Source: Ignavibacteria bacterium (GTDB taxonomy: Bacteria > Bacteroidota > Ignavibacteria > Ignavibacteriales > Ignavibacteriaceae). From it: a stretch of DNA of 7,136 nt. Numbering within the stretch: the stretch's first letter is position 1; the number at the start of each line of letters is the position of its first letter. Where the stretch lies: contig JAUSIA010000058.1 in NCBI GenBank assembly GCA_030648225.1, positions 1-7,136 of the forward strand. The letters run 5' to 3'. Below are positions 1 to 6,148 of this stretch, one piece after another. Both the position numbers and the translations under genes were made by a program. The notes under the pieces were generated by a model. That model was not told the origin of the DNA and did not search any database. It was given only the letters and a program-made list of their open reading frames with translations.

Positions 1-1
1 T

Positions 2-1564
2 TATTCATCCTATATAAAAAAAGCACTTACAGAATATGCAACACATTTTATTTTTCCAAATCTTGTCTACAGCCTTGAACAGACTACCGAGGAAACTGAA
101 CAGGTAAAAAATAATGTTTCAAGATATACTGGCATTGTTAATGAGAATGAAAGAATTATTGCGAAGCATGACCGTGTTACAAAAGAAGCTAAGTTAAAGA
201 TTGATTCATATAAGATTGCGAAAGGGGAGAAAATAGGTGAGGAAGGTTATTTAATCCAGACATTAGGAAATTTTCTTCACATATCTTCACTGGTTACTCT
301 CCTAACAATTTATTTTTTCCTTTTCAGGAAAAAGATTTTTTATGATAATCAAAAAATACTTCTGATTGCTGTTCATTTTCTTTTTATTGCTTTCATTACC
401 TACCTTATCAACCAGGTAACAATCAAAGCACCGATGCAGTATTTAATATTTATTCCTGCTGCATCAATGCTTCTTACAATTATTTTTGATTCGCGTGTAG
501 GATTTTATTCTACAGTAATTATGGTTTTGATTGCAGGAGCCTTAAGAGGCAATGATTATACTTTTGCTGTTATGAATCTTTTTGCAGGTGCCCTTGCAGT
601 TTATACTGTGCGTGATATTAAAAACCGTTCACAAATATTCAGATCATTTCTTTTTATACTGATCGGCTATACAGTAACTGTCATCGGATTTAGCCTCGAG
701 AGATTTGCATCCTTGGAAAATATTTTAATTGAACTTGCATTTGCTGGCAGCAACGCTTTAATAAGCCCTGTGCTTACTTATGGTTTACTTATCTTCTTCG
801 AAAGATTGTTTAAGATAACAACTGATCTGACTCTCCTGGAATTATCTAATTTTGATAAACCTTTATTAAAAGATCTTTCAAGGAAAGCGCCCGGTACATT
901 TAATCATTCGATGACACTGGGAACATTAGGCGAAACTGCTGCTGAAAAAATCGGAGCTAATTCATTACTTACAAGAGTCGGGGCATATTACCACGATATT
1001 GGTAAAACCTTAATGCCTCAGAATTTTGTAGAGAACCAGTTGAACAACCGGAATATTCATGAAGATCTTTCACCTGAACAGAGTGTTAAATTGATTCTTC
1101 AGCATGTTAATGAAGGAATAAAATTAGCTGAAGAATATAACATACCCAAAGAGATAATTGATTTTATCCCGATGCACCATGGAACAATGACGATGTCATT
1201 CTTTTATGAAAAAGCAAAAAAGCTTTATGGAGAAGAAAAGGTGGATATAAATGATTACAGGTACCCCGGTCCAAAGCCAAACACAAAAGAAACAGTAATT
1301 ATTATGCTTGCCGATGGATGTGAATCTGCAGTAAGATCAATTGAAGAACCTGATGCAGCTAAAGTAGAAAATGTTATTGATAATATTTTTAAAGCAAGAA
1401 TCGCAGACGGACAGCTTGATGGGTCTCCGATTACATTCAATGATATAAATAAAATAAAAGAAGCTTTTAATACTATTTTACTCGGGCAGCATCATAAAAG
1501 GATTAAATATCCAAAGCAGGAAGAGATTGAAAAAGGAGCAGATACCGAAAAAGAAGAAACATGA
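2..1564 (+). CDS. 7TM-HD family cyclic-dinucleotide phosphodiesterase (PgpH-like), 5' end missing
   Basis: The frame is open from base 2, so the true start lies left of the window; 520 residues are visible. The first ~85 residues look like the end of the extracytoplasmic 7TMR-HDED domain (PNLVYSLE near its start, then GEKIGEEGYLI). About seven hydrophobic segments follow (about bases 270-830), then a cytoplasmic HD domain. HD metal-site residues are present: His of NHS (905-907), HD of YYHDIGK (992-997), HH of MHHGT (1175-1180) and Asp of LADG (1313-1315). RYPGPKPNTKE and the GQHHKRIKYP tail are also typical of the family. Known members such as Listeria PgpH hydrolyse c-di-AMP; that substrate is inferred here. 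The Met codon at 434 lies inside the membrane domain and is not the start, because coherent family sequence precedes it. The stop overlaps xerD, so it is probably the upstream gene of a coupled operon. Confidence 0.93.
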   Translation, partial: YSSYIKKALTEYATHFIFPNLVYSLEQTTEETEQVKNNVSRYTGIVNENERIIAKHDRVTKEAKLKIDSYKIAKGEKIGEEGYLIQTLGNFLHISSLVTLLTIYFFLFRKKIFYDNQKILLIAVHFLFIAFITYLINQVTIKAPMQYLIFIPAASMLLTIIFDSRVGFYSTVIMVLIAGALRGNDYTFAVMNLFAGALAVYTVRDIKNRSQIFRSFLFILIGYTVTVIGFSLERFASLENILIELAFAGSNALISPVLTYGLLIFFERLFKITTDLTLLELSNFDKPLLKDLSRKAPGTFNHSMTLGTLGETAAEKIGANSLLTRVGAYYHDIGKTLMPQNFVENQLNNRNIHEDLSPEQSVKLILQHVNEGIKLAEEYNIPKEIIDFIPMHHGTMTMSFFYEKAKKLYGEEKVDINDYRYPGPKPNTKETVIIMLADGCESAVRSIEEPDAAKVENVIDNIFKARIADGQLDGSPITFNDINKIKEAFNTILLGQHHKRIKYPKQEEIEKGADTEKEET

Positions 1565-2451
1565 ACATCTTCCTTAAAGAATACCTGAACGTTCTCAGGC
1601 TTGAAAAAAGTTTATCGGAAAATACAATTTCATCTTACAGGAATGATTTAGTTTCACTCATTGGCTTCCTTGAATCAGAAAAAATAATTGATTTTTCACA
1701 GGTTGATCATAAACTGCTTAACTCATTCTTTAAGAAATTACAGGAGTTAGGTCTAAGCAGAACATCAGCAGCAAGATATTATTCATCCATTAAAGGATTT
1801 TTTAACTATCTTTTTTCAAACAAATATATTGAAGCTAATCCTGTAGAAAAAGTTTCTCCCCCAAAACTTTCAAAAACTCTTCCTTCTGTTCTCACAGTTG
1901 AAGAGATGGATAAGATATTATCTATGCCCATTATAGATGATAAACTTGGCCTTCGTGATAAAGGTGTCCTTGAAGTGCTCTATGCCTGCGGGTTAAGAGT
2001 GTCGGAATTAATAGAACTAAAAATATCAAATCTTTTTTTTGATGAGGAAATTATCAGGGTTTTTGGTAAAGGCTCAAAGGAAAGATTAGTGCCTATCGGA
2101 AGCAGCGCAATTAAATGGACAAAAGAATACCTTATGAAAAGCCGTCCTTTACTTGAAAAAAAATCAAAGAGTGAAGGAATAGTTTTTCTTAATAACCGGG
2201 GAACTAAACTTTCAAGAATGGGAATATGGAAAATAGTTGAGCGCTATACAAAAGAAGCAGGACTTGAAAGGGATATTCACCCGCATACATTCAGGCATTC
2301 ATTTGCTACGCATCTTCTTGAAGGGGGTGCAGATTTGAGAGCTGTCCAGGAAATGCTTGGACATGCAGATATTTCAACTACTCAAATTTATACTCATATT
2401 GATAGAGACTATATTAAACAGGTTCACAGGGATTTTCATCCAAGAGGTTGA
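1561..2451 (+). CDS. xerD: Site-specific tyrosine recombinase XerD
   Basis: This 296-residue protein has the family's usual length. Residues 1-~95 form the SAM-like core-binding domain (LEKSLSENTISSYRNDL), and ~105-296 the catalytic domain. All catalytic residues are visible: R146 (YACGLRVSEL), K170 (GKGSKER), H242 and R245 (HPHTFRHSFATH), H268 (LGHADISTTQ) and nucleophile Y277 (IYTH). Each sits two positions before its E. coli XerD counterpart. HTFRHS, the LLEGGADLR stretch and the HPRG end favour XerD over XerC. By family knowledge it acts with a partner recombinase at dif to resolve chromosome dimers, assisted by FtsK. The start at 1561 overlaps the preceding stop as ATGA. The only good Shine-Dalgarno-like stretch (AAAAGGAG, 1531-1538) is 22 bases away, too far for normal use, so translational coupling is likely. 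No dif site or recombinase-associated cargo is seen, so a mobile-element integrase is unlikely. Confidence 0.95.
   Translation: MNIFLKEYLNVLRLEKSLSENTISSYRNDLVSLIGFLESEKIIDFSQVDHKLLNSFFKKLQELGLSRTSAARYYSSIKGFFNYLFSNKYIEANPVEKVSPPKLSKTLPSVLTVEEMDKILSMPIIDDKLGLRDKGVLEVLYACGLRVSELIELKISNLFFDEEIIRVFGKGSKERLVPIGSSAIKWTKEYLMKSRPLLEKKSKSEGIVFLNNRGTKLSRMGIWKIVERYTKEAGLERDIHPHTFRHSFATHLLEGGADLRAVQEMLGHADISTTQIYTHIDRDYIKQVHRDFHPRG
2442..2447 (+). promoter_or_regulatory. Probable ribosome binding site for the lipoprotein gene
   Basis: AAGAGG lies inside the last codons of xerD, four bases before the ATG at 2452. The spacing is short but usable. It supports the start that places a signal peptide at the N-terminus. 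The stop-to-start contact (TGA then ATG) would also allow ribosomes finishing xerD to restart here. Confidence 0.4.
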
Positions 2452-3465
2452 ATGATATTTTACCGAATTGCCACTGTAGTCTTTTCAATTCTTCTTCTTC
2501 AATCCTGTGTTGATAAAAAGGAGGAACAAAAAGCCAATCTTGTTACTCCTAAATCTGAATTTAAAAATTTTCTTTTTGTTGGGGCGATAAAAGATAAAAC
2601 AGGTTTATATAAATATAACCTTGATAAAAAAGTTTATGAACCTTATTGGTCAGATAAGAGGGAAGAAGTTGTTGAGGTATCATATTCAGATAAGATGCAA
2701 AATGTTTTTTTTATAACTGCAAAAAAATTCGGAAAAGCCGGTGCATTCCCTTTCATTAACCATGTTAAATTGTATTTAGTAGATCCAGAAACACGGAAAA
2801 TAAATTTTATAGAAGAAATTGGAAGCGGACTGCAGGTTTTTTCACAATGGGAAAATGAGAATAACTTCAGGATTATTATTAATTCTTTTGATAAAACTGT
2901 TGCAAATTATGTTAATCGCAGGAGTATGCTTTTTAACATTTACGGTAAGAAGTTAGAAGATGTTACGGAGATATTCGATATTATAAAACAAGGTTATCCG
3001 CAGACACCTGAAAAGAAAATAGATTACATTTCTCCTGACCGGGAATATTCAATTGAAAGCAGAGGTGAGGATTCAATTGCTGTTTATCTAAAAGAAAATA
3101 AAACTGAAAAATTAGTTATTAAAAGCAGTCAGCAAATTAAACAGGTTGAATGGGAGAATGATTTATTATTGCTTTCAACCATAAATATGAAACCAGACAA
3201 TGAAAGCCTTTACACTAAAAATTCCGAAACATCAAAATTAATTATTTACTCCTTAGAAAAGGATGAAATTTTAAGAATGTGGGAAGGAAGCGGTATAAAA
3301 AATTTTTTTGTGGCAGGTGATTTTTTAGTTTTTGATGATGGTTTTAGTAAAGACTCAAATATTATAATTTATGATTTCAGGAGTAAAAAGATTTATGATA
3401 AAATAAAAATTGATGACGGATGCGGGTTAAGAAACATTCCTCAAATTCCTGATTATGGAGTATAA
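2452..3465 (+). CDS. Predicted lipoprotein with six beta-propeller-like repeats, function unknown
   Basis: I do not recognise this 337-residue protein as a named family. It begins with a short lipoprotein signal peptide: Arg5, a hydrophobic core at residues 6-16, and a lipobox LQSC with Cys19 as the lipidated residue. The residues after Cys (VDKKEEQ) are charged and partly acidic. In Bacteroidota such tails can direct lipoproteins to the surface; applying that here is inference. The mature part repeats a strand motif of the form hydrophobic-Y-x-hydrophobic, then D/E/K-rich turn, near residues 52-60, 107-116, 160-167, 211-217, 263-271 and 304-313, roughly every 50 residues. This suggests a six-bladed beta-propeller of TolB or WD40-like shape. 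No catalytic motif is evident. It starts directly after the xerD stop and ends 6 bases before a glycosyltransferase gene, so it is co-transcribed with both. An envelope role, perhaps in surface-glycan assembly or outer-membrane maintenance, is possible but unproven. Confidence 0.75.
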   Translation: MIFYRIATVVFSILLLQSCVDKKEEQKANLVTPKSEFKNFLFVGAIKDKTGLYKYNLDKKVYEPYWSDKREEVVEVSYSDKMQNVFFITAKKFGKAGAFPFINHVKLYLVDPETRKINFIEEIGSGLQVFSQWENENNFRIIINSFDKTVANYVNRRSMLFNIYGKKLEDVTEIFDIIKQGYPQTPEKKIDYISPDREYSIESRGEDSIAVYLKENKTEKLVIKSSQQIKQVEWENDLLLLSTINMKPDNESLYTKNSETSKLIIYSLEKDEILRMWEGSGIKNFFVAGDFLVFDDGFSKDSNIIIYDFRSKKIYDKIKIDDGCGLRNIPQIPDYGV

Positions 3466-3471
3466 CATTTT

Positions 3472-4212
3472 ATGGAAAAGATTTCTGCAATAGTTATAAC
3501 AAAAAATGAAGAAAAGAATATCGAACAATGCCTGGGAAGCATCAATTGGGCTGATGAAATAATTGTTGTTGATTCAGAAAGTGAAGACAAAACAATTAAA
3601 CTGGCAAAGAAGTTTACTGATAAGTTATTCATAAAAAAGTGGGAAGGGTATGTTCCGCAAAAAAGATACGCTCTGAGCTTTGCAAGTTGTGAATGGGTAC
3701 TTCATATTGATGCAGATGAAAGAATATCCCCCGAACTAAAGGAAGAAATTATTAAAAAAGAACCCGATAGTTTAGATGGTTTCATTATAAGAAGAAAAAA
3801 TTATTTCTTTGATAAAGAGATAACGACCTGTGGGTGGAATAAAGATTACCAGTTACGACTTTTCAGAAAATCAAAGACAACACTCAATGAAAAACTTGTT
3901 CACGAAGGATTTGTAGTTGAAGGAAAAACCGGCAAGCTTGAGAACGTTATCATTCATAACACTTTTTCTTCATTACATAACTACCTGAAAAAAGTAAATG
4001 AATATACTTCATTGAGAGCCGAAGAAGTTTATAAATCAAAAAGTAAAGTTACAGCTTTAACAATTCTTACTCACACTGTCTCTGCATTCTTCAGATATTT
4101 TATTTCATTAAAAGGATTTAAGGATGGGATGCATGGATTAATAATATCATTTGTTAATTCAGTCAGTACTATGCTTACTTATGTGAAGATATGGGAAAAA
4201 CAAAGGAGATAA
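3472..4212 (+). CDS. Family 2 glycosyltransferase, WaaE/KdtX-like (LPS core glycosyltransferase)
   Basis: This 246-residue protein has a GT-A fold signature from its first residues: SAIVITKNEEKNIEQCLGSI (4-23), then the nucleotide-site Asp of VVDSESEDKT (D34) and the metal-binding DAD at 80-82 in HIDADE. Further family motifs are QLRLFRK (127-133) and VHEG (143-146). These match the beta-1,4-glucosyltransferase-like group that includes WaaE/KdtX, which adds a sugar from a nucleotide-sugar donor to the inner LPS core at the cytoplasmic face. The exact donor and acceptor cannot be read from sequence. The C-terminal third (about 196-240) has moderately hydrophobic helices (TILTHTVSAFFRYF, GLIISFVNSV), suggesting membrane association. 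GGAG at 3457-3460 lies 11 bases before the ATG, inside the end of the lipoprotein gene, a plausible ribosome binding site. It is the last gene of the plus-strand operon and ends 4 bases from the stop of the convergent exporter gene. Confidence 0.88.
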   Translation: MEKISAIVITKNEEKNIEQCLGSINWADEIIVVDSESEDKTIKLAKKFTDKLFIKKWEGYVPQKRYALSFASCEWVLHIDADERISPELKEEIIKKEPDSLDGFIIRRKNYFFDKEITTCGWNKDYQLRLFRKSKTTLNEKLVHEGFVVEGKTGKLENVIIHNTFSSLHNYLKKVNEYTSLRAEEVYKSKSKVTALTILTHTVSAFFRYFISLKGFKDGMHGLIISFVNSVSTMLTYVKIWEKQRR

Positions 4213-4239
4213 TAGTCTAAAGTTTAAACTGCATATTAT
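4209..4239. repeat. AT-rich inverted repeat at the convergent gene junction
   Basis: Outer arms ATAATA (4209-4214) and TATTAT (4234-4239) flank a perfect 10-bp palindrome AGTTTAAACT (4221-4230). The element spans both stop codons and the 4-base gap. In a minus-strand transcript the inner part could fold into a roughly five-pair stem (AGUUU with AGACU). It is weak, and no U-tract follows directly, so it is not a convincing intrinsic terminator. It is listed because no other candidate termination site exists at this junction. Confidence 0.25.
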
Positions 4240-6037
4240 AAAGCCTGCTGTAAAGACCATTAAGTTTTAATAATTCATTATGAGTTCCCTGCTCAACAAT
4301 CTGTCCTTCGTTCAAAACAATAATCTTATCTGCATTCTGAACGGTGCTTAACCTGTGAGCAATTACAATTGAGGTTCTTCCTTCCATCAATCTTTCTATT
4401 GCCTGCTGAACAAGAATTTCAGATTCGGTATCAAGTGAAGAGGTGGCTTCATCGAGAATTAATATGGGAGGATTTTTAAGCAAAGCTCGGGCAATAGATA
4501 ATCTTTGTCTTTCTCCTCCCGAAAGCTTAACACCTCTGTCACCGATCAAAGTGTCATACCCGCTGTCAAGTTCGGAAATAAAATTATGTGCATTGGCAGC
4601 CTTTGCTGCTTCAATTATTTTATCCACAGAAGGGTTTTTAATTCCATATGCAATATTATTTTTTATTGTATCATTAAAAAGAATTGTTTCCTGTGTAACA
4701 ATACCCATTAATTTTCTTAAAGATTTAATCCTGATCTTCCGAATATCAATACCATCAATTAAAATTGCTCCTGAAGCAACGTCATAAAAGCGAGGGATTA
4801 AATCTATCAGGCTTGATTTACCAGCTCCACTGGGACCTACAATTGCAACTACTTCACCTTTTATTATTTCAAGACTAGTATTTTTTAAAATACGGTCACT
4901 CTTTTCATATTTAAAATTTACATCTCTGAATTGAATACATTCATTAAAAGAATTTAATTCAACTGCATCCGGAGAATCAAATATTTTTGGTTCAGTATCT
5001 AAAATGTAAAATACTCTTTCCGCAGCTGCTCTTCCCTCCTGTACCTGGTTAAAGGCTTGCCCGAGTAATTTCAGCGTAGGCATCATTTGAAAAAATATTC
5101 CAAGGTAAACAAAAAAAGCTCCCGGAGTCATATCACTCTGGCCTGTAATTATCTGGGTTCCTATAAAATAAAGTATAATTGCTACTGCAAATACCCCTAT
5201 TACTTCAGTAATTGGAGATGCAAGACCTCTTCTTCTGACAAGACTTATTATAAGGTTAAAATAATTTCTTTCACTTTCCCGGAACCTGCTCACTTCATAT
5301 TCTTCGGAACCAAAGGCTTTAACAATTCTCATAGCACCGAAAGTCTCGTCGAGAATTGAAGTTGTGTTTGCAATTCTTTCCTGTGAACGTGTGCTTTTTC
5401 GCCTTAATGATTTTCCAATTCTTGCAAGAATAAAAGCAATAATCGGAAGCATTGCAAATATGAGAAAGGTTAGTTTCCAGTTGAAGATGAATAATACAAT
5501 ACTAAATAAAATAATTGAGGGAGGATCTCTGAAAAAGCTGTTTATTACTGCTGTTATTGAGTCACGAATTATCAGCACATCATTCATAATCCTGGAAATT
5601 AAAATTCCTTTTTTCTCTTCTGTAAAATATCCCAGCGAGAGTTTGTGGAAGTGAGCATAAAGATCAAGTCGAATATCCCTGATTACTCCCTGGTCTACTG
5701 TTGACATAAAATATGTCTGCAGGTATTGGGAAAGATTTTTTAGCGTAAAGATTAAAACAATTAATATGCATAGATATACAAGGAGATCAAGTCTGTCATA
5801 TTGAACTAAATATTCATTCAGTTTATAAGTGAGAAAATCTTTAATATCAAAAATGCTTATATCCTGTCCCGGCTGGAATTCCGGTTTTGCCGGGTTAAAC
5901 AACAGGTCAATGAACGGCATTATAAGACCAATTGAAAGAAGGTTGAATAAAACGAAGAAAAGCATGCAAAAGTTTGCAATAAGCATTGATCTTATGTACG
6001 GTTTCAGATATTTAAAGAACCGCCAGAAAATTTTCAT
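4217..6037 (-). CDS. ABC exporter half-transporter, MsbA-like (membrane domain fused to ATPase)
   Basis: This 606-residue protein has an N-terminal exporter membrane domain with about six helices (TM1 ~17-45, TM2 ~85-110, TM3-4 ~160-205, TM5-6 ~275-325). A complete ATPase domain (~365-600) follows: A-loop Tyr377, Walker A GPSGAGKSS (401-409), Q-loop Gln449, signature LSGGE (505-509), Walker B ILILDE (525-530) with catalytic Glu530, D-loop SSLD (533-536) and H-loop His561. It should be active as a homodimer in the inner membrane. Known MsbA flips lipid A-core to the periplasmic face. Nearby LPS-type genes support a lipid or lipid-linked glycan substrate, but sequence alone cannot exclude a drug or peptide exporter. 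A hydrophilic segment of about 40 residues (46-85) lies between TM1 and TM2, longer than the corresponding loop I expect in E. coli MsbA. The stop is TAG. The start at 6037 has no strong Shine-Dalgarno, only GGATA just upstream. Confidence 0.92.
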   Translation of the reverse strand: MKIFWRFFKYLKPYIRSMLIANFCMLFFVLFNLLSIGLIMPFIDLLFNPAKPEFQPGQDISIFDIKDFLTYKLNEYLVQYDRLDLLVYLCILIVLIFTLKNLSQYLQTYFMSTVDQGVIRDIRLDLYAHFHKLSLGYFTEEKKGILISRIMNDVLIIRDSITAVINSFFRDPPSIILFSIVLFIFNWKLTFLIFAMLPIIAFILARIGKSLRRKSTRSQERIANTTSILDETFGAMRIVKAFGSEEYEVSRFRESERNYFNLIISLVRRRGLASPITEVIGVFAVAIILYFIGTQIITGQSDMTPGAFFVYLGIFFQMMPTLKLLGQAFNQVQEGRAAAERVFYILDTEPKIFDSPDAVELNSFNECIQFRDVNFKYEKSDRILKNTSLEIIKGEVVAIVGPSGAGKSSLIDLIPRFYDVASGAILIDGIDIRKIRIKSLRKLMGIVTQETILFNDTIKNNIAYGIKNPSVDKIIEAAKAANAHNFISELDSGYDTLIGDRGVKLSGGERQRLSIARALLKNPPILILDEATSSLDTESEILVQQAIERLMEGRTSIVIAHRLSTVQNADKIIVLNEGQIVEQGTHNELLKLNGLYSRLYNMQFKL

Positions 6038-6046
6038 TAGTATCCA

Positions 6047-6062
6047 TAAATTTGATAGTTAA
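6047..6062 (+). repeat. Direct repeat copy 1 (16 bp)
   Basis: TAAATTTGATAGTTAA matches copy 2 at 6114-6129 in 15 of 16 bases; the centres are 67 bp apart. This copy lies 10 bases upstream of the exporter start codon on the opposite strand, so it would sit in that gene's leader or core promoter. It could be an operator, a promoter element or a remnant of a local duplication. Confidence 0.5.
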
Positions 6063-6113
6063 AAATACTCACTTCTTATTTAATATGTTTGTTTGGTTTA
6101 GTATTTTATTTTC

Positions 6114-6129
6114 TAAAATTGATAGTTAA
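6114..6129 (+). repeat. Direct repeat copy 2 (16 bp)
   Basis: TAAAATTGATAGTTAA differs from copy 1 by one base. It ends 19 bases before the ligase start codon and overlaps the candidate -7 promoter element at 6114-6121. With copy 1 close to the exporter start, the two copies bracket the divergent region, one near each gene. Confidence 0.5.
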
Positions 6130-6148
6130 GATTCATTAATATATACCG

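Larger units (their letters stand above)
6038..6148. promoter_or_regulatory. Divergent promoter region between exporter and ligase genes
   Basis: This 111-bp gap separates two genes read outward, so it must hold promoters for both unless a leaderless or internal start is used. It is very AT-rich, about 22 G or C bases by hand count. On the plus strand TTTG (6092-6095), an 18-base spacer and TAAAATTG (6114-6121) resemble the Bacteroidota-type promoter (TTTG, 19-21 bases, TAnnTTTG) with one mismatch and a slightly short spacer. That would place a start near 6128, about 20 bases before the ligase ATG. No clear minus-strand promoter could be picked out among many AT-rich candidates. There is no obvious riboswitch or small gene. 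Confidence 0.45.

Noticed and set aside
434..436. Met codon as the start of the 7TM-HD gene
   Set aside because: The same frame is open leftward to base 2 and encodes recognisable extracellular-domain and membrane sequence, so the gene is truncated by the window edge rather than starting here.
1255..1440. Minus-strand open frame of 61 codons
   Set aside because: It is antisense to the conserved HD domain and has no independent support.
2033..2040. Run of eight T within xerD as a possible frameshift or slippage site
   Set aside because: The reading frame continues intact with full catalytic motifs and normal length, so the run is just codons for Leu-Phe-Phe in an AT-rich gene.
1561..2451. 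Integrase of a mobile element, or XerC
   Set aside because: No attachment sites, cargo or transfer genes are seen. Length, residue spacing and the C-terminal HPRG match XerD better than XerC or phage integrases.
4443..6062. Several plus-strand open frames of 68-114 codons inside the exporter gene
   Set aside because: They are antisense to a gene with complete ATPase motifs, lack coherent domains and have no supporting start context.
6084..6091. TATGTTTG as the main plus-strand -7 promoter element
   Set aside because: It fits TAnnTTTG, but the nearest upstream TTTG (6051-6054) is about 29 bases away, too far for the usual 19-21 base spacing. The pair at 6092 and 6114 fits better.
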